A DNA stretch of 64,000 nt from Parasedimentitalea huanghaiensis (GTDB lineage: Bacteria; Pseudomonadota; Alphaproteobacteria; Rhodobacterales; Rhodobacteraceae), in assembly GCF_009753675.1 (NCBI RefSeq), contig NZ_WQLV01000001.1, positions 62,001 through 126,000 of the forward strand. Reading direction: 5' to 3'. The notes beneath the pieces are model-generated. The model saw nothing but the letters and a program-made list of their open reading frames with translations. It was not told the origin of the DNA and did not search any database. Both the position numbers and the translations under genes were made by a program. Of this stretch, positions 36,511 through 46,182 are shown piece by piece (the stretch's first letter is position 1; the number at the start of each line of letters is the position of its first letter).

Positions 36511-37749
36511 TTATAGCCAGAACCACATCGCCATAAGTAGAATACCTAATCCCAGCAATGCTTGCAGGACCGCCCCTCCAGTGAGGATCCCGATCACACG
36601 CAATTCGCTGGTCACTGCCTCTAGCGCATCACGACGAACCAACCAGTAGTAGCTGTCATTTGGCAATATTGCGATAAATGAGCCAAGGCAGATTGCAAAT
36701 ACCGCAACCACAGGGTCCAGGCCACTTGCCACAACCACTGGCGCTGCAACCGGAGCAACAGCTGCAAACGTTGCCATGCTGGACCCTTGTGCGAGTTTGA
36801 ATAGGACTGTCAGGCAAAACAGGCCCAGTATCGCGAAAGTGCCGCTGCCTCGTGGTACAAGATCGTCAACCGACACAAGTGTGGTCAATACAGCCCCAAA
36901 CGCACTGGCTGCACCGATCACCAAGAGCAATGAAGATGTGCGTCGCACAGCGCTGTCAAAACATGCACGCCGGGCGTTGGATGGCGTCTGTGCCAACGCG
37001 AGAACTGCAGCCGCAACCAACGCGCCTTTGGGTAGGAACAGGAAGTCGATAATTGGTATTTCGGTCTGACCAACCCAAACTCCGAGCCCAAGTAGGGCTG
37101 CTAGAACACCAAATGGTGCAAAGGATTGTATAAGTTTTCTATCCACCACCTTCGTCTTTGCGGGGGCAGGGAGGTTAGCACTGCTTGATCCATCATGGCG
37201 AACAACGAGACGCGCCCATATGACACCGGCGATTGCCAACGGTATCGCTAAAGCTATCCCCATTAACATCAGCTTCCCCGTAGCTGTGTCGTCCCTTGCT
37301 ATGCCTAGTCCGGTTGCAACGATCAAAGGCCCAGCTGGATAAAGCAATTTGAAACCAGCGTAGGCGCCAAATGCGACGTCAAGTTTCCGCCTACCTGCTG
37401 CCGGAGACAGCGCCGCGTAGGCTGTGTCGGGGCAAATCATACCTGCTCCGGCAGCCGGAGATCCTATTGCTGCTGCTTTTTCAGCTCCGGGTGATGAAAT
37501 TTCGCGACGTGACAAGGCCGCAGCCAGAATGAAAGAGGGCAACAGAACCAAAGCGAATTCTCCGAGAGCTCTCCCGAACCCGCTGTTGAATGTGGAAATG
37601 AAGGTATTTGTTTCCATCCCACCAGCGAAGGCCAGCAGCATTGTGGCAAAGACCATCCAGATCACAAGTGGCATATTTGGTAGCAAACCTGCTGGCATCA
37701 CCCGGGTCGTAGAGGGGTTTCTTGAGGGGAGAAATGTTGGTTGTGCCAT
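36511..37749 (-). CDS. GntP family permease
   Basis: A 412-residue permease with about 11-12 hydrophobic helices. The conserved GntP segment LFKLAQGSSMATFAAVAPVA (about residues 317-336) and the C-terminal region FIAILPNDSYYWLVRR place it in the gluconate/sugar-acid:H+ symporter family. The substrate is probably a sugar acid or other carboxylate. GGAA lies upstream of the ATG at 37749. It is divergent from a LysR-type gene 87 bases away, which would be its regulator but appears damaged. Confidence 0.85.
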   Translation of the reverse strand: MAQPTFLPSRNPSTTRVMPAGLLPNMPLVIWMVFATMLLAFAGGMETNTFISTFNSGFGRALGEFALVLLPSFILAAALSRREISSPGAEKAAAIGSPAAGAGMICPDTAYAALSPAAGRRKLDVAFGAYAGFKLLYPAGPLIVATGLGIARDDTATGKLMLMGIALAIPLAIAGVIWARLVVRHDGSSSANLPAPAKTKVVDRKLIQSFAPFGVLAALLGLGVWVGQTEIPIIDFLFLPKGALVAAAVLALAQTPSNARRACFDSAVRRTSSLLLVIGAASAFGAVLTTLVSVDDLVPRGSGTFAILGLFCLTVLFKLAQGSSMATFAAVAPVAAPVVVASGLDPVVAVFAICLGSFIAILPNDSYYWLVRRDALEAVTSELRVIGILTGGAVLQALLGLGILLMAMWFWL

Positions 37750-37836
37750 TTAAGGAGTTCCGATCTTGCTTCATAATTTAACCTGATGCTAATTTCGGAG
37801 TTCATTTTGTTTAAATAAGAAATTGGCGGCCCCAAC

Positions 37837-38739
37837 ATGAGTTTAAATCATCTTAAGCCATCGCTCAGAGCTCTCGAAGTTTTTGAATCTGCGGCCCGCA
37901 TGGGTGGGTTTACTTCAGCCGGAAACGAGTTGGGCATTACGCAAAGCGCGGTTTCTCGCCAAGTTGGTGATCTAGAAGCCATGTTGGATGTGACGCTTTT
38001 TCAACGGCGAGGTGCTCATGTCACCGTTACGCCCACGGGCAAGCGACTGGCTGATACGCCCACGGGCAAGCGACTGGCTGAGCGGCTCGCAGTGGCGTTG
38101 AAAGATATGCGTGCCGCTGTTTCAGAAGCAGCACGTTCAGACGGGATGGTCACCCTATCTATGTTGCCTTCTGTCGCTGCCAAATGGTTTGCCCCTCGAC
38201 TGGGTCGTTTTGTTACCGCGCATCCACAAATTGACCTGCGCGTTTCAGCGTCCAGGCATCTTGTTGATTTTGAGGTCGAGGGGGTAGATGCCGCAATTCG
38301 TTATGGTCGTGGTTCATGGCCGGGCCTCGCAGCGCAAAAGCTTGCGAGTGAAACGGTTTCTCCGGTCTGTACACCGTCTTATGCGGAACGGCTTGGCCTA
38401 AGTGAGCCAGAGGACCTTATTCAGGCGACCCTTTTGTACGGGGATATCCCTGAAGATTGGGAGGCATGGTTTGCGGTTGCAGGATGTGCTGAAAATGTAC
38501 CACCCGGTCCCCGGTTGGGGGACGATGCAGCCATATTGCAAGCAGTTCTTGATCATCAAGGGGTAGCTCTTGGCAGATCACGCTTGATCGAAGATGACCT
38601 GGAATCAGGTAAGCTTGTTACTCCCTTTGATATCCGCTTATCAGCAAGCCATGCCTATTGACTTGTCCAGCCAGAAATAGTTGAGAAAAGTGATGCGATG
38701 TTGCGCGTCGAAGATTGGGTCAAAGCGGAGTTTGATTGA
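37837..38739 (+). pseudogene. GcvA-like LysR regulator with internal duplication and premature stop
   Basis: The open frame 37837-38661 encodes a 274-residue LysR protein: helix-turn-helix (LGITQSAVSRQVGDLEAML, about residues 31-49) and most of the ligand-binding domain. Two defects show. A perfect 27-bp tandem duplication (38028-38081) repeats TPTGKRLA in the linker helix. The protein then stops at ASHAY with TGA (38659-38661), yet the same frame continues for 25 codons (LVQPEIVEKSDAMLRVEDWV and onward) to a TGA at 38737-38739, a sequence that fits the normal GcvA-type C-terminus. It faces the gntP-like gene and probably once controlled it. A sequencing error could explain the stop but not the duplication. 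Confidence 0.8.
38028..38081 (+). repeat. Perfect 27-bp tandem duplication
   Basis: Two direct copies, 38028-38054 and 38055-38081, identical base for base and in frame (nine codons). The lack of divergence points to a recent event. Confidence 0.95.
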
Positions 38740-38859
38740 GTATCCCACGAGGCATGAAATTGGGTGAAACTGAGTTGGTTTTACGCTAAGCGTGCTAGAG
38801 TTACGCCACCGGTTGCGATCGCTTGGGCGATCACCAAACTGGTGGCGCAAATGTGCACT

Positions 38860-41073
38860 CTAGGCCGTTCGCGCCAAGTTGAACTGCTGTTCTTCGATCA
38901 CGTCCCACATGGAGTCTTCCATGTTATCCAATTCGCCTTGAAAACCCGGTGTATCACTTTGATTTTTGCTCAGTTTGAATACAGAAACGACGTGTACAAG
39001 GTTTTTCGCTTCATCACGTAGCATTTGTCCGGATGCCGCGGTCTGCTCCAGCATCGCTGCACTTTTCTGAGAATCCTGGTCTAGATTGGTAATTGCGGTG
39101 TTCACCTCGGACAAACCTGTGGACTGTTCCACGGTGGTTGCGGCAATTTCATTTACCTTCTCCACTGCCAACTCGACAGCATCCTGAATCCTTTCCAGCG
39201 CCGCGCCTGTTTCGCCGACGAGTTTGACCCCATCCGCTACATCTACCACGCTTGCCTGGATCAGCGCCTTGATTTCCTTAACGGCTTCGGTCGAACGATT
39301 TGCCAAGGCCCCAACTTCAGAAGCGACAACTGCAAATCCACGTCCTGCTTCGCCAGCACGGGCCGCTTCAACACCTGCGTTCAGGGCAAGCAGATTGGTT
39401 TGAAGCGCAATATCTTCGATCAAACCGGTGATTTTGGCAATGGCGCCCGAAGAGGTCTGAATGCGTTTGATGGCCGCAACTGTTTTATCGGCAACTGTCC
39501 CGGTCGATTTTGCCAATTGGTGTGCTTCGCCTACATTTTCTTCGGCCTGCTGTGCACTTTCTGCCGTGCCACGCACAGTGTCATTCAAAGTCTGAACGGC
39601 CCCGGTAGTTTCTTCAAGCGAGGCGGCAGAATTTTCCCCCCTACGTGATGCGTCATCAACCGCAGATGAAATTTCACCTGCAGTATTGTTCAGCATCTCT
39701 GCGCTGCTAGATAATTGACGGATCATGCTGTTAAGGTTGTTTGTTAGGTTTTCAGTTGCTGTTGAAATCTCGGCAAACACACCCTTGTGCCCTGATGGCA
39801 TGCGCCCGGTCAGGTCATTGGACGAAAGAGCATTGAGAATGGTAAGAACGTCTCCTAAACCTTTTTCGGCCACCTCCCCAATTTGGTTTACGCCGCGGCC
39901 CATCTCAATAAACGAACCGGTTTCACCATCTACTTGAATTCGTTTGGAGAAATCACCATCGGCGCAGGCGGAAATCACATCGGAGATTTCGGCTGTCAGG
40001 CGCTCTTTTTGTTCTTGATCACGCCGAAAATCTTCTACCGCATTTGTGATCGCTGAGATTTCGGTTATTCTCGACTGCGTCAACGTTAAGGAAAAATCGC
40101 CGGACATCATTTGAGTCAGGACCTTGTTTACGCGGCGCAGTGGGCGCGAGATGCTTAAGGCCACAACGATGGCAATGGTCACGAACACAAGGAGCCCGCC
40201 CAGGCCTGCAATCAGCGAATTTTTCTGAGCTTGCGCGCTTTGAGCTTCGGCGTTGGCCAAAATCTCATCAAGCCGTTCGTTTGCGTGGGTATGGATCTTT
40301 TTCAAGATTGGAGCCGCTTCTGAAAACCGCTGAGACAATGCTTTACGATGGTCCTGCTCCAGCATTGTTTCCGTGACAAAACGGGCAAACGAAGTTTGAT
40401 ATGTATCCAAGAGACCGTCGATTTCGTTGTGTCGAGACTCTCCCCCGAACATTTCGTGTGGAAAGGCGTGGAATTCTTCGATGCGTGCATTCAATCGATC
40501 AAGGTATTTTGTATCGTGACGCATGATGAAATCTTTTTCATGACGCCGCATCATGAGCATCTTTACTTGTAACTGTGGCTGGTTGATTTCCGCCAAAGCA
40601 GTTTCAACACTGCGAACAGCATTGCGCAACTGCCCCTGCAGCCCAGAGGTCTCGTCCAGTCCCAAGTTCTGATTGATGGCGACCAATGCGGAGAACTCGT
40701 CCCGGTAGGCGGTAATGGCCGCAGATAGATCTGCAATCTCTTTAGCGGACGCTTCCAGGCCTTCGATTTGTCTCAGTTGGTTTTCAGATTCATTTAGGGC
40801 CGCATACAGACGTGTCATCGTATCGGCATGGCGCAGCACATATTTTTCATCCAGACGAAGCAAAAAGTCTTTCTCGGCGCGCCGCGCCATTAAAAACTCA
40901 ATCTCCAGCCCCTCTAGCGTCGACCCCAAAGCATTTACGCGCAGGAGATCGCTTTGCACATCGGCACTCACGTTATGTGTATACCTTGAGATACCGATCA
41001 GCGTGATCATGATTAGACCGGCTAGGATCACAATTGATAAAACGGCGGTGTTGATACTGGTTTTTAGTTTCAT
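38860..41073 (-). CDS. Methyl-accepting chemotaxis protein with HBM sensor domain
   Basis: A 737-residue chemoreceptor. In order: membrane helix (about residues 12-34), a periplasmic helical bimodular (HBM) domain of about 240 residues with its two repeated MRRHEKDF-type motifs ([16 protein letters not shown] and [16 protein letters not shown]), a second helix (about 285-310), HAMP, and a long signalling coiled coil with the hairpin tip [23 protein letters not shown] domains bind organic acids in known receptors. The ATG at 41073 is chosen because it opens directly onto the first helix. No che genes are nearby. Confidence 0.93.
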   Translation of the reverse strand: MKLKTSINTAVLSIVILAGLIMITLIGISRYTHNVSADVQSDLLRVNALGSTLEGLEIEFLMARRAEKDFLLRLDEKYVLRHADTMTRLYAALNESENQLRQIEGLEASAKEIADLSAAITAYRDEFSALVAINQNLGLDETSGLQGQLRNAVRSVETALAEINQPQLQVKMLMMRRHEKDFIMRHDTKYLDRLNARIEEFHAFPHEMFGGESRHNEIDGLLDTYQTSFARFVTETMLEQDHRKALSQRFSEAAPILKKIHTHANERLDEILANAEAQSAQAQKNSLIAGLGGLLVFVTIAIVVALSISRPLRRVNKVLTQMMSGDFSLTLTQSRITEISAITNAVEDFRRDQEQKERLTAEISDVISACADGDFSKRIQVDGETGSFIEMGRGVNQIGEVAEKGLGDVLTILNALSSNDLTGRMPSGHKGVFAEISTATENLTNNLNSMIRQLSSSAEMLNNTAGEISSAVDDASRRGENSAASLEETTGAVQTLNDTVRGTAESAQQAEENVGEAHQLAKSTGTVADKTVAAIKRIQTSSGAIAKITGLIEDIALQTNLLALNAGVEAARAGEAGRGFAVVASEVGALANRSTEAVKEIKALIQASVVDVADGVKLVGETGAALERIQDAVELAVEKVNEIAATTVEQSTGLSEVNTAITNLDQDSQKSAAMLEQTAASGQMLRDEAKNLVHVVSVFKLSKNQSDTPGFQGELDNMEDSMWDVIEEQQFNLARTA

Positions 41074-41575
41074 GGGGTCCACACTGAAGATCGACGGGGA
41101 CTCCTTTGCTACGCATCTCAGATTAAGGAAAGGTGCAGATAGTCGGTGCCTACCACCGACACATTGGCGGTTGTTCCCGGTATGAGTGTTAGGGGGGAGG
41201 GTCACTTTTCCTGGACGTGTAGTGGAGTGATTTTCACGTTGAAGATTTGAATTATCTATCTAAATACGGTTAGTTGTCTGATATTCCTCATTAAAGTGTT
41301 AGAAGCGTAGACTTTTAAACCACCCGGTAGATCCAGTCGTTCTTGAAGCGTTTGTTAGTGAGAATAGCTTGCCTAGGATGTTGATTTATCAAATCTATAG
41401 TTGGACAATCACACCCGAACGAGAGACTGTTTGCCACTGCGATTTGCTTCGCCACGGTTCTACCTAAATCACGCGATTTGGCTCCAATTAAAGTTCTAAG
41501 AAAAGAAATCACTCATTTCTTCACTTTCATTCCTAGCGGTATGGAGTAAGGGAGGTGGGGCGTTAAGGAGAACGA
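41074..41575. other. Gene-poor 502-base gap upstream of the chemoreceptor
   Basis: AT-rich stretch between the divergent starts of the chemoreceptor and the 174-residue hypothetical gene. A 65-codon minus-strand frame at 41315-41512 with a GTG start (ends W-I-Y-R-V-V) has no recognised family and no clear ribosome-binding site, so I do not call it. AAGGAG before 41576 belongs to the next gene. Confidence 0.3.
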
Positions 41576-42100
41576 ATGATGGGCGCTTCACAAAACTTAC
41601 TGGAAATTGTTGCGGCTGCGCAGGCTGACGCAAAGACGGCTGAAAATCGCATTGCAGACATATTTGAACAGACCGGCGGGCAGCACGGATCCGGTTCCCA
41701 GAGTGAAGAATTGCACGCCTTGACGGTTTCGCTTGAATCAGCTGCGGTCGACATCTTCACTTTGTTTGAGGCGCGGATGCAGCACCATTTCAGACGAGGT
41801 CCGTTCTCACGCAAATTGAAATCGCTGCTATTGGAGACTGGGCAAGCAGATCTCGCCGAGAGCGTCCACCAGTATTATCTTGCGATCAACGTTTTGAAGC
41901 ATGGGAAAGGCGCGAGTTATCGTGAGCTGCTCAATGCCCCAAGCGCGCTTTTTGTTGTGAGGCCAGCCGATGACATCCCCGTCGGCGAAGCACACGATGC
42001 CGTGGGTCTTGTTGATGTCAGTGTGCCGGGCTTTTTCGATGGGCTGACTACAACAATTCTTGAAGCCTATCATTTCCTTGAAAACAGACAAATCTCGTAG
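41576..42100 (+). CDS. Hypothetical protein, helical, possibly HEPN-like
   Basis: A 174-residue protein with a good ribosome-binding site (AAGGAG, seven bases before the ATG pair at 41576/41579). It is mainly helical, with no signal peptide or membrane segment. The segment SLESAAVDIFTLFEARMQHH and ESVHQYYLAINVLKHGKG resemble helices of HEPN-type proteins, but the R-x4-6-H RNase motif is not clear, so no function is assigned. The C-terminus ends FFDGLTTTILEAYHFLENRQ. It stands alone between the chemoreceptor and cuyR. A genuine gene on start signal and composition. Confidence 0.6.
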   Translation: MMGASQNLLEIVAAAQADAKTAENRIADIFEQTGGQHGSGSQSEELHALTVSLESAAVDIFTLFEARMQHHFRRGPFSRKLKSLLLETGQADLAESVHQYYLAINVLKHGKGASYRELLNAPSALFVVRPADDIPVGEAHDAVGLVDVSVPGFFDGLTTTILEAYHFLENRQIS

Positions 42101-42152
42101 GTCTGTTTGCCAAGATGAAATCGGGTGAACAGCCAACTTAACTGGTTGGGCA

Positions 42153-43037
42153 CTAACATTTAGGCTCTTCGAGCTCGCGAACCAATCGCTGAAGGCCGGG
42201 CGCATCAGTGGACGCTGAGGGGCTTACTATTCGAATGGGCCATTTTAGTTCTACGGCCAACGGCACCGCTATCACATCAGGTTTGGCAACGAGGTTCAAC
42301 GATTTCTGATCTACTATTGCCCGACCTGCTCCTTGGGCCACCATTCTGATAAGAGCGGATTGGGTGCCTGCCTCGGCCATGATTTGAAATGTGACGCCAG
42401 CCTGATCAAACATGTGCTCGACTGCCCGGCGGAATGGGCTGTGAGTTGGCAACATAATCTGAGGAACCTTTGCCAATTCTGCCAGCGTTACCTTTCCTAC
42501 ACGAACAAGTTCATCATTTGGGTGGAAAATGGCGGTTGGCAATACATCTGCCACTCGTGTGCAGATCAGGTTTGGATCGCCCGGGTCGGACGAAATGACC
42601 ACACAGTCAGCACGTCCTTCTCTCAGTGCGGCAAGGCATGAGTCTTCGTTCAGTACATCGACATCAATCCTGAGTGCCGGATGCCGTGCCATCAGGCGAC
42701 CTGCAGCGCTAGCGACACGGGTATCCGCAACAACGGGCAGTGCGGCCACTCTCAGATGGCCTCCCAATCCTGAGGCAATCTGTCTCGCGGCATCTTTGAC
42801 TCTTTCCAGTCCATGATAGTGCTTTAACGCAGCCTCTTGCAGACTGTGGGCCGCTGCGGTTGGTTCGAATTTCCGACCCGTCCGATCGAACAGTGCCACT
42901 CCGATTCCGATTTCAAGATCTGCGACAGCACGGCTGATCGCAGGTTGAGAAATATGCAATGCATCGGCTGCTTTGCGCGTCGACTTTAGGCGATATGCCA
43001 TCTGGAATATTTCAATCTGACGGGCGGAAAGGCGCAT
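42153..43037 (-). CDS. cuyR: LysR family regulator of the cysteate module
   Basis: A 294-residue LysR-type regulator: helix-turn-helix RKAADALHISQPAISRAVAD (about residues 21-40) and a two-lobed ligand-binding domain. It starts 103 bases from the divergent TauE-type exporter gene, which is followed by the cysteate lyase gene. This arrangement (regulator, exporter, lyase) matches the one known for L-cysteate degradation in Ruegeria pomeroyi, so the name is by context. A 10-bp palindrome ATCAGCTGAT lies in the divergent gap. The effector would then be cysteate or a product; this is inference. Confidence 0.75.
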   Translation of the reverse strand: MRLSARQIEIFQMAYRLKSTRKAADALHISQPAISRAVADLEIGIGVALFDRTGRKFEPTAAAHSLQEAALKHYHGLERVKDAARQIASGLGGHLRVAALPVVADTRVASAAGRLMARHPALRIDVDVLNEDSCLAALREGRADCVVISSDPGDPNLICTRVADVLPTAIFHPNDELVRVGKVTLAELAKVPQIMLPTHSPFRRAVEHMFDQAGVTFQIMAEAGTQSALIRMVAQGAGRAIVDQKSLNLVAKPDVIAVPLAVELKWPIRIVSPSASTDAPGLQRLVRELEEPKC

Positions 43038-43058
43038 GTGGTTCGATAACAGAAACGT

Positions 43059-43068
43059 ATCAGCTGAT
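43059..43068. promoter_or_regulatory. Palindrome in the cuyR-cuyZ intergenic region
   Basis: ATCAGCTGAT is a perfect 10-bp palindrome 22 bases upstream of the cuyR start, and a wider GCAT-N13-ATGC pair (43089-43109) lies nearer cuyZ. Both are candidate LysR binding sites by position only. Confidence 0.3.
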
Positions 43069-43140
43069 GCAACTTTTTGATTTTTTTAGCATCGAAAATT
43101 ACGGTATGCAGTGTGGAGCTGCTTGCCGAGAGGACCTCCT

Positions 43141-43869
43141 TTGCACCTGGATTTAGAACTTCTGCTTTTGGCGATCTTTTTGGGCGCCGTGCTTCAGGTT
43201 GGGGTTGGGATTGGGTTTAGCATTGTTGCGGGCCCTCCCATGATGGTTTTGCTGGGAACTACGGTCGCAGTTCCAGTTCTGCTGATGTTGAATACGCTGG
43301 TGTCAGCTATTGCCGTCGACTGGAGAATTTGGGTGGTCGAGAAAAAAACGATTAAGACTGCGATAGCTGGGTGTCTTTTGGGCGTGGCATTGGGGGTGGT
43401 TATCTATCCGTATCTGTCTGAACAGATCGTTTTGATCCTGACCGGCACATTGTTACTGATAGGCGTTCTGACAACGCTCCTGCCGCTTCGCTCAGTGGCC
43501 GGTACTAGGGGTTTCACAGCAATCTCTGGATTGTCTGGTCTGGCAACAGTTTGGGCCGCGACCCCCGGGCCGCTTATGGTGTTTGGCCTGATCGCAACTG
43601 GTCGGTCCGCACGGGATACCCGCAAACTGGTGCAGCCCATTGCACTGGTCGCTTATGGGGTTGCGTTGCTGTTGCATGGATTGGCTGATGGAGCGGCATT
43701 TACACAGGTCTCCAATGTCTGGGCATTTGCAGTTGCCACGTTTTTTGGCAGCGTTCTTGGGCGTTTCATTGGCCCATTGCTACCCCAACACCTGATCAAA
43801 AACGCCATTCGGATCGTCTCAATCCTGGCCTGTTATGCACTTTTCCGGCGGGCCTATTTGATAAGTTAG
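43141..43869 (+). CDS. cuyZ: TauE/SafE family sulfite exporter
   Basis: A 242-residue membrane protein with about seven to eight helices and the paired TauE/SafE motifs (GVGIGFSIVAGPPMMVLLG in the first half, TPGPLMVFGL in the second). Such exporters remove sulfite made by desulfonation. I chose the TTG at 43141, six bases after AGAGGA, over the GTG at 43111; either gives the same protein core. It lies 16 bases before the cysteate lyase gene, which would release sulfite in the cytoplasm, so the pairing makes functional sense. Confidence 0.85.
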   Translation: MHLDLELLLLAIFLGAVLQVGVGIGFSIVAGPPMMVLLGTTVAVPVLLMLNTLVSAIAVDWRIWVVEKKTIKTAIAGCLLGVALGVVIYPYLSEQIVLILTGTLLLIGVLTTLLPLRSVAGTRGFTAISGLSGLATVWAATPGPLMVFGLIATGRSARDTRKLVQPIALVAYGVALLLHGLADGAAFTQVSNVWAFAVATFFGSVLGRFIGPLLPQHLIKNAIRIVSILACYALFRRAYLIS

Positions 43870-43885
43870 ACACGGGGTAAACACG

Positions 43886-44896
43886 ATGCAGCACACTGAA
43901 CTACTAGCCCGCTTTCCACGCGCGGAGCTCATGGATGGTGAAACACCGTTGGTCCGTTTGGACCGGATGTCTGAGCGCGTTGGAATTGATCTGTGGCTCA
44001 AGCGCGATGACCTTACTGGTCTTGGATTTGGCGGCAATAAAACCCGTCAACTTGAATTCTATTTTGGCGACGCGCTGGCAAAGGGGGCCGATACGGTGCT
44101 CATCACCGGTGCCGTGCAATCAAACTATGTACGTTCAGCAGCGGCGGCGGCAGCACAGTTGGGGCTTCGCGCCATCCTGCAACTGGAAGAGCGTGTCGCA
44201 GGTATGGGAGAACCATATTACACGTCCGGCAACGTGCTGTTGGCCAAAATTCTGGGCGCAGAGCACATCTGCTATCCGGAGGGCGAAGACGAGGCCGGGG
44301 CCGATGCGGCGCTTCATCAACGTTCCGAACAGATCAGAGCCGAGGGTGGCAAGCCGTATGTGATTCATCTGGGGTTGGATCACCCACCACTCGGTGCGCT
44401 TGGGTATGTCGCGGGAGGAATTGAACTCTGCGAGCAGATGGACGACTTCGATGCTGTGGTTGTTCCCTCAGGCAGTGGCGCAACACACGGCGGGCTTTTG
44501 ACCGGGTTACGCCTGTCAGGGCAATCGGCCCCGGTTCACGGGATATGTGTGCGCCGCGATCACCAGCAACAGCAGCAGCGGTTAAAAACTGTGCTGCACA
44601 AACTGGCCAACTTGTTGGATATTGACCCAAAACTGACCTCGGATGCTGTTCTTACCTGGGATGGCGCGTTGTCCCCTGGTTACGGGAAAATGGGTCCGGA
44701 TACCCAACATGCGCTAAGTCTGATGGCACGCACCGAGGGGGTTTTCCTCGATCCGGTTTACACAGCAAAAACATTTGCTGGTTTGTTGGGCCTGATTGAC
44801 ACCGGTCACATTCAAGCAGGGCAAAAGGTTGTCATGCTGCATACTGGCGGACTACCTGCGCTCTTTGGCTATCAAGAGGAGTTATCGACGAAATGA
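43886..44896 (+). CDS. cuyA: L-cysteate sulfo-lyase (PLP-dependent, D-cysteine desulfhydrase family)
   Basis: A 336-residue fold-type II PLP enzyme. The PLP lysine sits in GFGGNKTRQLEF (about residues 49-60), a phosphate-binding GSGATHGG lies near residue 195, and the C-terminal LHTGGLPALFGY is typical. The family also holds D-cysteine desulfhydrase and ACC deaminase, and automated tools often use those names. The preceding sulfite exporter and LysR gene favour L-cysteate sulfo-lyase, which splits L-cysteate into pyruvate, ammonia and sulfite. The enzyme is known from Ruegeria pomeroyi. Substrate assignment rests on context. Confidence 0.8.
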   Translation: MQHTELLARFPRAELMDGETPLVRLDRMSERVGIDLWLKRDDLTGLGFGGNKTRQLEFYFGDALAKGADTVLITGAVQSNYVRSAAAAAAQLGLRAILQLEERVAGMGEPYYTSGNVLLAKILGAEHICYPEGEDEAGADAALHQRSEQIRAEGGKPYVIHLGLDHPPLGALGYVAGGIELCEQMDDFDAVVVPSGSGATHGGLLTGLRLSGQSAPVHGICVRRDHQQQQQRLKTVLHKLANLLDIDPKLTSDAVLTWDGALSPGYGKMGPDTQHALSLMARTEGVFLDPVYTAKTFAGLLGLIDTGHIQAGQKVVMLHTGGLPALFGYQEELSTK

Positions 44897-45029
44897 AATG
44901 ATCTTGGTGTCCAGCAATGTTCCACCAAATGGTTCACAATCAAAATCGCTTAGTCCGCCAAATCTAATCACCGCCAAAGCAAAACGAACATGCGAACCGA
45001 ATTTCCAGTTCTTAGTCAGAGTATTCACG

Positions 45030-46100
45030 ATGCCAAACCAACCTTCCCAAGACCTAACCGATCTTCCCTCGCGCATCACAGGACCGGCAGCATGGATCGG
45101 ACAAGAAATGGCAGGCAAGCCTGATTCCTGGCTTTTTCAACTCAGCCCAGAAGACATTGCCGATCTCGAAAATGCAGCGCGGCACTTTATTGCGCTAGGG
45201 CTTGATGTCGGAGAGATCTCTAAGGAAACCTTCCCGCTCACCACGTTTTCTACACACGTTAGGGACCTAAGTAAGATCTTGTTGAATGGCGTGGGCGTCC
45301 AAGTGCTGCGAGGTCTGCCAATCGCAGGCTATTCTCAGAAATTTTCGGCAACCATCTTTTGTGGTCTTGGCGCCCATCTGGGAAGCGCGCGTTCCCAAAA
45401 TGCGCAAGGCCATATTTTGGGGCACGTTCGCGATATTGGTGGTGATGTCAACGATCCCAACAGCCGCATCTATCAGACATGCGAACGTCAAACTTTTCAC
45501 ACAGACAGTGCTGATGTTGTTGGTCTGTTATGTCTGCAAGAAGCCAAAGAAGGGGGGCGATCCTTACTTGTGAGCGCAGTTTCCATCTACAATAGAATGA
45601 GAGCCGAGCGACCTGATCTGTTGGAAAAGCTCTTTGATCCAATCGCGACTGACCGGCGGGGGGAAATTCCAGAAGGTGCCAAGCCGTTCATGGAGATACC
45701 CGTTTTGAATTGGCACATGGGCCATTTGACCGTTTTCTACCAACGGCAATACATCGACAGTGCACAACGGTTTGATGGTGCTATGCCTTTGATATCCGAA
45801 CATGTTGAAGCGCTTGATATGTTCGACGCATTGGCCAATGACCCTGCACTTTGCTTTGGGATGCAGTTAGAGCCGGGCGACATGCAGTTTGTTTACAACC
45901 ATTCGCAACTGCATGATCGCACTGGCTTTCTCGATTGGCCTGATCCCAGCAAGCGCCGCCACCTAATGCGCCTTTGGCTTTCGATTGATGGCGACCGACC
46001 GTTGCCTGACTGTTTCAAAGAACGATATGGCTCCATCGAAATTGGCAATCGCGGCGGAATAATCACTAAGGAAACCAAACTACACGCGCCGTTAGACTGA
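45030..46100 (+). CDS. TauD/TfdA family Fe(II)/2-oxoglutarate dioxygenase
   Basis: A 356-residue dioxygenase. The iron-binding H-x-D lies in RQTFHTDSADVVGLLC (about residue 153), a candidate distal histidine is in NHSQLHDRT, and the 2-oxoglutarate arginine in RRHLMRLWLS. The N-terminal GPAAWIGQEM is typical of a TauD/TfdA subgroup whose substrates are unknown. I start it at 45030 because upstream residues are not family-like, though the frame is open back to an ATG at 44898 that abuts the cuyA stop. It follows cuyA by 133 bases on the same strand, so it may join sulfonate use, but TauD-fold enzymes act on many substrates. Confidence 0.82.
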   Translation: MPNQPSQDLTDLPSRITGPAAWIGQEMAGKPDSWLFQLSPEDIADLENAARHFIALGLDVGEISKETFPLTTFSTHVRDLSKILLNGVGVQVLRGLPIAGYSQKFSATIFCGLGAHLGSARSQNAQGHILGHVRDIGGDVNDPNSRIYQTCERQTFHTDSADVVGLLCLQEAKEGGRSLLVSAVSIYNRMRAERPDLLEKLFDPIATDRRGEIPEGAKPFMEIPVLNWHMGHLTVFYQRQYIDSAQRFDGAMPLISEHVEALDMFDALANDPALCFGMQLEPGDMQFVYNHSQLHDRTGFLDWPDPSKRRHLMRLWLSIDGDRPLPDCFKERYGSIEIGNRGGIITKETKLHAPLD

Positions 46101-46182
46101 ATTAGGTACAGAGTGACGTGTCGTGCTGTCTAGAGCAAGAGTAGGTTTCTGGAATACACCATTTCTGCTGCGTCCTAGCCAC

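Noticed and set aside
44796-45029. Longer start for the TauD/TfdA gene within or just after cuyA
   Set aside because: The added residues are not family-like and the frame upstream overlaps cuyA; 45030 gives the conserved N-terminus.
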